From positions 579,001 to 643,000 of the forward strand of contig WARS01001853.1 of NCBI GenBank assembly GCA_008933995.1: a DNA stretch of 64,000 nucleotides. The letters are read 5' to 3'. The notes under the pieces are model-generated. The model saw only the letters and a list, made by a program, of their open reading frames with translations. It was not told where the DNA came from and did not search any database. Source of the stretch: Datnioides undecimradiatus (Eukaryota > Chordata > Actinopteri > Lobotiformes > Datnioididae). Positions 58,255 to 64,000 of the stretch are shown here, piece after piece; position 1 is the first letter of the stretch, and each line of letters starts with the position of its first letter. The translations under genes and the position numbers were made by a program.

Positions 58255-58520
58255 TTCTTTGGTTACTTCCTGTTTTATTTTGAAGAGTCTCCTCTTCCTG
58301 TGTTCCTTGATTTCGCCTGTGTCTTGTTTGCTTCCCTCCCATGTGTTTATAGGCTGTGTCACGTCATTCGTTCCTTTGTTGAGCCTGTGTCCTGTTTTCC
58401 TTCAGTTTCCTGAGTTTTTGGTTTCCTTGACTTCAGATTCACAGACTGTCCTTTCTCTGTTGGACTCCTTCACTGTCCTTCACGTCTCGTGTGAAAGGAG
58501 ACCATAAAGCGACGTCCAAC
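58255..58520 (+). mobile_element. Fragment of the TTCCTGTTTTATTTTG element family
   Basis: ttcctgttttattttgaaga at 58266-58285 matches 40275-40292. It is followed by T-rich DNA with gtgtttataggctgtgtcac and ttttggtttccttgacttc. Terminal TGTCA/TGACA words are not clear, so a truncated copy. A 97-codon frame is repeat translation. Confidence 0.4.
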
Positions 58521-59202
58521 ACACTCACACCTCCTCAAGGCCTCAGTCTGTCTAATTCCTGTGGTTACAGGCCGGCAAAACATCAGGATAGCCTGATACA
58601 ATATAGTAGATGCACATAAAAATGCATGAAAACAAGTGTAAACCAATGGGAGGTTATTTAAAACAAGTGAGTGACTCTGAAGGTCCGCTCTCCTCAGGCT
58701 GGTTGGTCCAGAGCCCCGACGCCCGGTCACCTTTAGATTAAAGCCTCGAGTTCAGAGCGGTCCGAAAGCCCCAAGTGATGCGTCTAAAGCTGCAAACTGG
58801 CTCACACATGCTCATCGTCTCCAAACCAAACAGGAAGTGAGTGGAGAGCAGCCAGGAGAGCCTGAGTTTAGAGTAGCACTGGTTTCATGTTGGAGATGGT
58901 TTTATTTCATCTTTTAGCAGCTTTTCTGATCTGTGGCTCAAAGTTTGGATCAGGATCAACCAGAGCTCACGAGCCAGGTTACTCTGAATGAGACGGATGT
59001 TTGTGTTTGAGTTGCTGAACACTGTGATTTCTGATTTTCAGTCAAAGCGCTGAAGAAAGTTTCGTGTGTCGACAAACATTTAACAGCACAGAGACGATCG
59101 ACGCAGCAGCCGAGCTTCATGGGGCACCACGGCTCAGAGGAAGGTGCATCCCTGAGTCATCTGCATCGTAAAGAGAAGCTGTGGCGTCTCTTCGGATGAT
59201 TT
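58521..59202. other. Non-coding stretch, nothing recognised
   Basis: One 86-codon antisense frame at 58470-58730, unrecognised. Confidence 0.45.
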
Positions 59203-59244
59203 GGTGTGTGCGTGTGTGCCTGTGTGTGTGTGTGTGTGTGTGTG
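59203..59244 (+). repeat. Interrupted (GT)n microsatellite
   Basis: GT tract with CG and CC interruptions, then 12 clean units. Confidence 0.95.
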
Positions 59245-59888
59245 CATTTCTCTTATTTTATTCTGTTTTGTGCAATGTGTCCAGCAGGGATGTGTAGATA
59301 CTTTTGATGCACAGCGGCTGAATATTTAAGAGAAATAAGGGGGCTGCATCCCGCTGCACGCAACGCCATCACATCATCTCACACACATGCACACAGACGA
59401 CGCGCATCCTGGGAGAAAACCAGAATAAACTCTGTGTGAATGTGAAGCTGAATGCGAGCTCATGTTGGCTGCACCCTCTGTAACGACAGCTACAGGACAA
59501 CACGCAAAGAGGGCAACGGTATAAAGTCACAGGACAGTGTGACCATGCCTTTGCTTCCCCTGGTTGCATGCAAAGGTTGTGGGGATGCAGCTCGCCGTCA
59601 TTTGACAAATATCAGCAATGAAACGCTACAAACGGTGTCCTGCGGCCGGATTCACTGTTTGAGTTTTGCTAAAAGGCGCGCTGTTCGGCGTCCGCTGCGT
59701 AATACTGAAGCACGCTTTATGCAGCAGTGATGTGGGGATGAGCAGGGCTCGATACGCCGGCTCCAGCTGTAACTGTCAGCTAACAAGCTCAGGGTCAGCG
59801 CGGCTGCAAACCCCAGGCTGCAGTTTGACAAATGCAGAATCTAAAATCAGCCCCGGGCTTTCAAATGAACCGGGCATACATAATGGCC
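59245..59888. other. Non-coding stretch, nothing recognised
   Basis: The 92-codon frame at 59452-59730 contains CTLCND and ACKGCGDAARRH, two CxxC pairs, but the rest resembles no zinc-binding family. Treated as chance. Confidence 0.4.
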
Positions 59889-59915
59889 TGTGTGTGTGTG
59901 TGTGTGTGTGTGTGT
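59889..59915 (+). repeat. (GT)n microsatellite
   Basis: About 13 GT units. Confidence 0.95.
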
Positions 59916-60021
59916 AAACATGTGTCCATGTAATCTGATTCAACATATTATTACTAAATAAGGGGAAGTTTATATCTATAGATAGCTACACGTGCCCTGA
60001 GGATAAGTGAAATCACTATTC

Positions 60022-60023
<2 letters not shown>

Positions 60024-60068
<45 letters not shown>
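60024..60068 (+). repeat. (GT)n microsatellite
   Basis: About 22 uninterrupted GT units. Confidence 0.97.
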
Positions 60069-60252
60069 GAAAGGGCAGCTTGAGGTTGAGCGAGCTCAGT
60101 AACAGAGGCGTTGGCGTGCGGGTCGGCGCATGCAAGAGGCTGTATGTGATGAATGGGGTTTACCAGGCCAGAAGACAAGGGCTGCAGCCAGTGACATGAG
60201 ATGCGGAACATGGATTTATCTACAGCAACAGAAAAATCAATTAAACCTCACC

Positions 60253-60254
<2 letters not shown>

Positions 60255-60295
<41 letters not shown>
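60255..60295 (+). repeat. (GT)n microsatellite
   Basis: About 20 uninterrupted GT units, third GT tract within 410 bp. Confidence 0.97.
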
Positions 60296-60298
<3 letters not shown>

Positions 60299-61008
60299 TC
60301 TCTGTCTGCCTCACACCAGAAACACACACACAGAGTGAGAACTGCGGCTAAAGTCGTCCTAAAAGTCATCTCAACCCCAACTTTTCATCCGGCACCAAAT
60401 CCCTCAGACTCTGATCAGAAGAACCAGACCCGCAGGAGCCAAATGTGCATTTGCATATAAGCATTTGAATCTGTATTGACCTACTTAGAGCGGCAGATGG
60501 GCGGGACGCACACCGCGCAGAGCCACAGACACACAGATGATATCGGCGCCAGTCTCTCTGGTGCACACTCAGGTGACGAACGGGCCGGGCTCCCTGAAAT
60601 ACTGGTGCAGGCTGTTTAAAGCGGGCTCACTGGGGGTTGACTGAGCTCCAGCCGGAGCAGAGTGGGCTGCGTTCACCATCAGGCTGGACTGAGACACAAC
60701 TGCATGCACCAACATCGTGCACGGTGTGATCCAGTGGCAGTGGCGTTTGACACATCTGACACATCGTACTTCACAGATGACAGCTTCAACACAAGCATCC
60801 TGATGAGCTCTGCTCAGTCTGGCACCGTCAGCACATTCTGTCATTAACAAACAAGATGCAGGTGGAGTCCAGCTCCTTCACAGGGCCTCATATCGTTGAG
60901 TGGCTGCACAGACCAACTGTACTTTAATATGTAGAATATAACAGTTACTGCAAACTGTGTTACTGCAACTGGCTGAAGTGCAAAGTAGGAATAATGTGCC
61001 TTATTTCA
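60296..61008. other. Non-coding stretch, nothing recognised
   Basis: Frames at 60569-60850 in antisense pairs, no domain. No repeats. Confidence 0.45.
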
Positions 61009-61243
61009 GTAAACACAGCAACAGCAGCAACAGAAACAAGTGCAACAACAACAGCAGCAACTGCAATAGCAGGAACAGCAATAACAACAACAACAACAAC
61101 AACAGCAACAACAACAAAAACAGCAGAAACAACAACAGCAACAACAACAGCATCTGCAACAACAACAGCAGCTGCAACAACAACAGCAACTCCAACATTT
61201 ACAGCAGCAACAGCAGCGGTGGCAGCAGAAACAAACACCGCCG
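61009..61243 (+). repeat. Imperfect (ACA/CAG)n trinucleotide tract
   Basis: About 235 bp built from CAA, CAG, ACA and AGC triplets (aacaacaacaacaacaacag). It is free of stops in several frames on both strands, producing Asn/Ser, Thr/Ala, Leu, Val/Ala and Cys homopolymer-like frames of 65-149 codons. Many interruptions (gaa, tgc, tct, ggt) imply an old, no longer expanding tract. It could in principle be a poly-Gln exon (CAG/CAA), but no flanking coding sequence or splice signals support this. Confidence 0.85.
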
Positions 61244-61486
61244 ACATCCTGAGAAGAACCGAACTGTTCGCGCCTCGGCCTGGAGTCCAGGCGTCTCACG
61301 GGCCTGCTCAGGTCAGGGTTTTCCAGAACATCCTCCAACCTGGTTTCAGTGAAAGCTGAGATCAACTCCCTCTCATGTAACAGCTGGTAATAACTGCTGA
61401 TGACGTTATTTCCCAGTTTCTTCCCGGGATCCTGGCGGCGCAGTGTGATGAGCAATTATTTGTGGTAATTGGGTCAGGAGGAGGCA

Positions 61487-61670
61487 GCGGCGTGCCGAGG
61501 GGGAATCGCAGCCCTCGGCGACCCCGCCGGGGGAAACTTCACCCTGTGACTCGTTTCACGGCAGCGCCAAAGCAAAAGTGTCGGGAGGGGAAGACGGAGC
61601 TCGCCGTGCGTCAGGACTCCGTCTTGTAAACGCTGGCCGCGGCTGGCGGATCGGGCGCTCCTCGCGGCGT
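61487..61670. promoter_or_regulatory. CpG-dense patch, possible CpG island
   Basis: By hand count 26 CpGs in about 184 bp (gaccccgccgggggaaactt, ctggccgcggctggcggatc, cgctcctcgcggcgtcctca). It is bordered on the left by gagcaattatttgtggtaat and on the right by a CNE-like stretch. No TATA box or exon seen. Could be an orphan CpG island or a regulatory element promoter. Confidence 0.4.
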
Positions 61671-61679
61671 CCTCAGTTG

Positions 61680-61900
61680 GCTCTCCTCTTTAAAAGAAGG
61701 CTGAAACCCCCGTGGCCTTGTGGGTAAGACTTTCAATTAAGAAAATCCTATTTACCGCTTATTAGCTGACGTGTATTAGTGATGTATGAGTCATTAACGG
61801 CGGCTTTTCTCTCAGCAGTCTCCCATTTAGTGCTTATTAGCAGCAGGTTACGAATGCGCTGCGTGTAATTAGCAGGTTTTGCTCTTTAAGGTGCTTCTCA
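61680..61900. promoter_or_regulatory. Candidate conserved non-coding element
   Basis: tgggtaagactttcaattaa, tttaccgcttattagctgac, gtattagtgatgtatgagtc, attaacggcggcttttctct, tttagtgcttattagcagca and gcgtgtaattagcaggtttt. Repeated (T)TTATTAGC words (61758-61766, 61833-61841) and TAATTA at 61866-61871 in unique DNA without frames. One of the strongest-looking regulatory stretches here, unaligned. Confidence 0.35.
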
Positions 61901-62136
61901 GGCTTCAGCATCACTGCAATGCTTTAGGATTCCACAAGCTTTATGCAGTTTATTATATTATATTTGCTCTTTGTATTGGTTTACTATTGTGGAAATATGC
62001 TTTTCACTGGTTAGTAACAAAGCACATTGATGAATTAGTGATTTTGACTGTCCGCCATGCATCTGAACGTGTGGAGCGCCTGTTTTTCCTGCGCCACATG
62101 TTTTCTGCTACATTTTGGTGCTAAATACTTGTCAGA
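61901..62136. other. Non-coding stretch, nothing recognised
   Basis: An 81-codon frame (61879-62124) is hydrophobic by chance. AT-rich DNA. Confidence 0.45.
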
Positions 62137-62290
62137 TGAGTTATGGACCTTCATGGTCCCCAGAGGATGATTCCTTATGTTCTTCATCTCTTCTATCAGG
62201 TTAAAATGCCGCCTTAAACTCAACAAAAGCTACAGAAGTTCTATAGCTGTGGATATTCATGGTCCCCTGAGGGTGAACGCCATGGTTTTC
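62137..62290 (-). repeat. Reverse copy of the CTCTGGGGACCATGAA dispersed repeat
   Basis: ttcatggtccccagaggatg (62150-62169) and atattcatggtcccctgagg (62254-62273) are reverse-complement forms of the motif at 1384-1661. ttcatctcttctatcaggtt in between fits the family order I recognise from percomorph fish. Confidence 0.55.
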
Positions 62291-63200
62291 AGTGATTAGC
62301 TGAACTCACTTGAAAGTTTCTGCTTTTCTGAGAAACATCAAAATATAATGTACATAAATGTATTCGTGCTCCTTTAGATGATGAAACGTCTCCGTGCTTG
62401 AGCTCTCCTTTGTCTCAAATGTCAGATTTGCACACACTCTTACAGGCAGTTTGCAAAGAATGATCATCCGGCCGTAAGAACAAACCCCTTGGCTTTGGTT
62501 CGAGGTCTCTGACTGAATGCTTTGCCTTGATAAATGATGAAATTTGCAGCCCCCCTCGAGCTTCTGACAGAAAAGCTGAAACTAAAACGTGTTTTCTTTT
62601 TCAAAAATCTCGATCGGCTGCAAGAAATATCCTAAATATTTGTTGGAGGAAAAAAGAAAAGAGCACGACCTTGAGATGTGAACAAACACTCCACTGTCTC
62701 TGCAGGAAGACGAGTCCACACGATGCTGCTCAATGTGATATTGGAATGCAGACATTTGATATCACTTGGGTTTCATGAAAAAGCACGATAACGTGTGGAA
62801 CAGGGAGGGAATACGAGCTGGGTTTCGGCTTCTTGGGTGCGCGGCCCGTTGGGTGTGATGCACGTTAAAACACTCGCAGCGTCTTGATGTGCGTTTTCTC
62901 CAGAAGGAGCAATTTAATCACATCGATCTGGGAACGTTGTCAACTGATGAACAACACGAGGAGTTCCACGGCCATTCTGACGGGCTGCAGGGAGAGAAGG
63001 GTGAAAGGAAAGAGGCCGGTGGCTTAGAAACGAGCTAAAGACTGAGCAAAGATGACGTATTACACTGATCATTTAATATTCGACATTTTATTGTTGCACA
63101 AAACAATTAATAAAATCATATCTGTCCTCACATTTGCTTTTGTGATTGTTAAATAATAAAATAATGAATAATTATAACATAAATATGGGTAAAGGTAACA
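62291..63200. other. Non-coding stretch, no gene recognised
   Basis: An 83-codon frame at 62527-62778 is unrecognised. 63100-63185 is AT-rich. No RNA gene seen. Confidence 0.45.
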
Positions 63201-63309
63201 CCTGCAGCTGCGTAAACTCACCTGCAGCTGCGTAAACTCACCTGCAGCTGCGTAAACTCACCTGCAGCTGCGTAAACTCACCTGCAGCTGCGTAAACTCA
63301 CCTGCAGCT
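63201..63309 (+). repeat. Perfect 20-bp minisatellite, five copies plus nine bases
   Basis: Unit cctgcagctgcgtaaactca is repeated without a single change at 63201, 63221, 63241, 63261 and 63281, with a nine-base partial copy at 63301-63309. Each unit contains CTGCAG and the E-box CAGCTG. Direct adjacency without spacers excludes a CRISPR-type array. Confidence 0.98.
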
Positions 63310-64000
63310 CCTCCTTTTGCGCTGCTGCATGCTCACACTCAGTGAGTCAGCGCTGTTTTGGGTCATATCTGAAAACACCAGAAAGTGATGCAAACACACA
63401 CGTTTTGCATTTAAATAGCGTCATAATTGATTTTTACTGAAAGGAATCACTGCAGGATGAGAAGCTTCCAGCTGCAGGTCAGTTACAGTCCTCCCTCTGT
63501 GAATCTTATTTGCCGTGCGCTAAGTCACTGACTCCCTCTTCAGTCAAACGCAGCTGCTGGAGCAACACATTTAAGACGTTTCATCGCAGTGATTTAAGTA
63601 ATAGTTTGACCCGTTTTATGTTTGCAACCGTCAGATGAGACTCAGGCTTTATTTAATGCGGTGCAGTAAAACTGGGTCATGTCACCACATGCAAAAAATG
63701 TGTTTTACATAAATCAAATGATGCAACATCCCCGTGGTGCTATGTAGGTGTTGTCTTCCCTAATTGCATCTCTTCAACCGGCAGTGTTACTTTAATGTAT
63801 TTATAGATATATGAGTTCATGAGTCATTTCTATTTTTCTAAATTACAGTGCAGGAATGTGCAAATCCTCCATTTCTTATTCGACTGGCAGCTCCAAGCAG
63901 CCTGAATTTCCCTCGGCCTCAGCTTTGCGGGTGGCGCGAAGCAAAATCCCCTCTGTGCCCCCTTTTGTTTGCCCCTGCCGGGCTTCCGTCTACAAAGAGA
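63310..64000. other. Non-coding stretch to window end
   Basis: Unique DNA. 63845-63960 (gtgcaggaatgtgcaaatcc, ttattcgactggcagctcca) is mildly CNE-like. No coding frame. Confidence 0.4.

Noticed and set aside
59452-59730. Possible zinc-binding peptide with two CxxC pairs
   Set aside because: Spacing and surrounding residues match no zinc-finger class that I know; likely chance.
61006-61455. 149-codon cysteine-homopolymer frame and the companion Asn, Thr, Val and Leu frames
   Set aside because: All arise from the same (ACA/CAG)n tract; no flanking coding sequence.
63201-63309. CRISPR-like regular repeat
   Set aside because: Units are directly adjacent with no spacers, and the DNA is vertebrate.
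1-64000. tRNA, rRNA and well-known microRNA genes
   Set aside because: Read through for tRNA A/B boxes and for let-7, miR-1, miR-9, miR-30, miR-124, miR-143 and miR-200 mature words; only SINE-like A/B boxes were found.

Overview
The window looks like non-coding nuclear DNA from a ray-finned fish, most likely a spiny-rayed (percomorph-type) teleost. Three things point that way: very frequent (GT)n/(CA)n microsatellites, two 5'-truncated L2-clade LINE copies with an eel-UnaL2-like 3' tail, and several short interspersed sequences that I recognise as widespread in teleost genomes. There is no bacterial or viral gene organisation. I found no exon, tRNA, rRNA or known microRNA that I can defend. 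The longest open frames (about 140-240 codons) all lie in interspersed repeats, in low-complexity tracts, or in stretches open in several frames on both strands.

Layout. 1-9 kb: featureless single-copy-looking DNA, degenerate copies of dispersed fish repeats, a retroposon tail ending in (ATCT)n, and small GT tracts. 9.5-10.2 kb: AT-rich stretch with many homeodomain-type ATTA cores. 10.9-11.7 and 21.9-22.6 kb: two near-identical partial L2 elements in the same orientation, 11 kb apart. 15.7-16.8 kb: a CTGTC/GACAG-bounded element and a reverse-oriented retroposon tail. 21.5-21.7 kb: the best-looking candidate conserved non-coding element (CNE). 23-32 kb: more CNE-like stretches, a 16-bp minisatellite, a GTGCAC tract, a 52-bp CA tract and a tRNA-derived SINE-like copy. 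33-36 kb: two long pyrimidine-rich tracts. 38.6-40.6 kb: CNE-like and CpG-rich DNA and another CTGTCA/TGACAG element. 41.3-43.5 kb: the strangest patch, with a GT-loop-CA inverted microsatellite, a 700-bp degenerate GATGGA purine tract that flips into (CCAT)n, CpG-rich GGCGGC DNA, a CA tract and G-quadruplex-prone DNA. 44-58 kb: mixed unique DNA, microsatellites, repeats and CNE-like stretches, with a TATA/CCAAT-like pair near 53.8 kb. 59-60.3 kb: four GT tracts within 1.1 kb. 61-62 kb: an imperfect (ACA/CAG)n tract, a CpG-dense patch and a CNE-like stretch. 63.2 kb: a perfect 20-bp tandem repeat.

Interpretation. Spaced, unique, TAATTA-containing islands with no coding exons would fit a gene desert or a very long intron beside a developmental regulator gene. 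I cannot name that gene from sequence alone, and every CNE call is inference from composition and motif content, not from an alignment. I did not find an undescribed molecular system. The most informative direct observations are the mosaic L2 pair, the inverted GT/CA microsatellite, the identical 20-bp repeat array and the family of TGTCA...TGACA-bounded elements.
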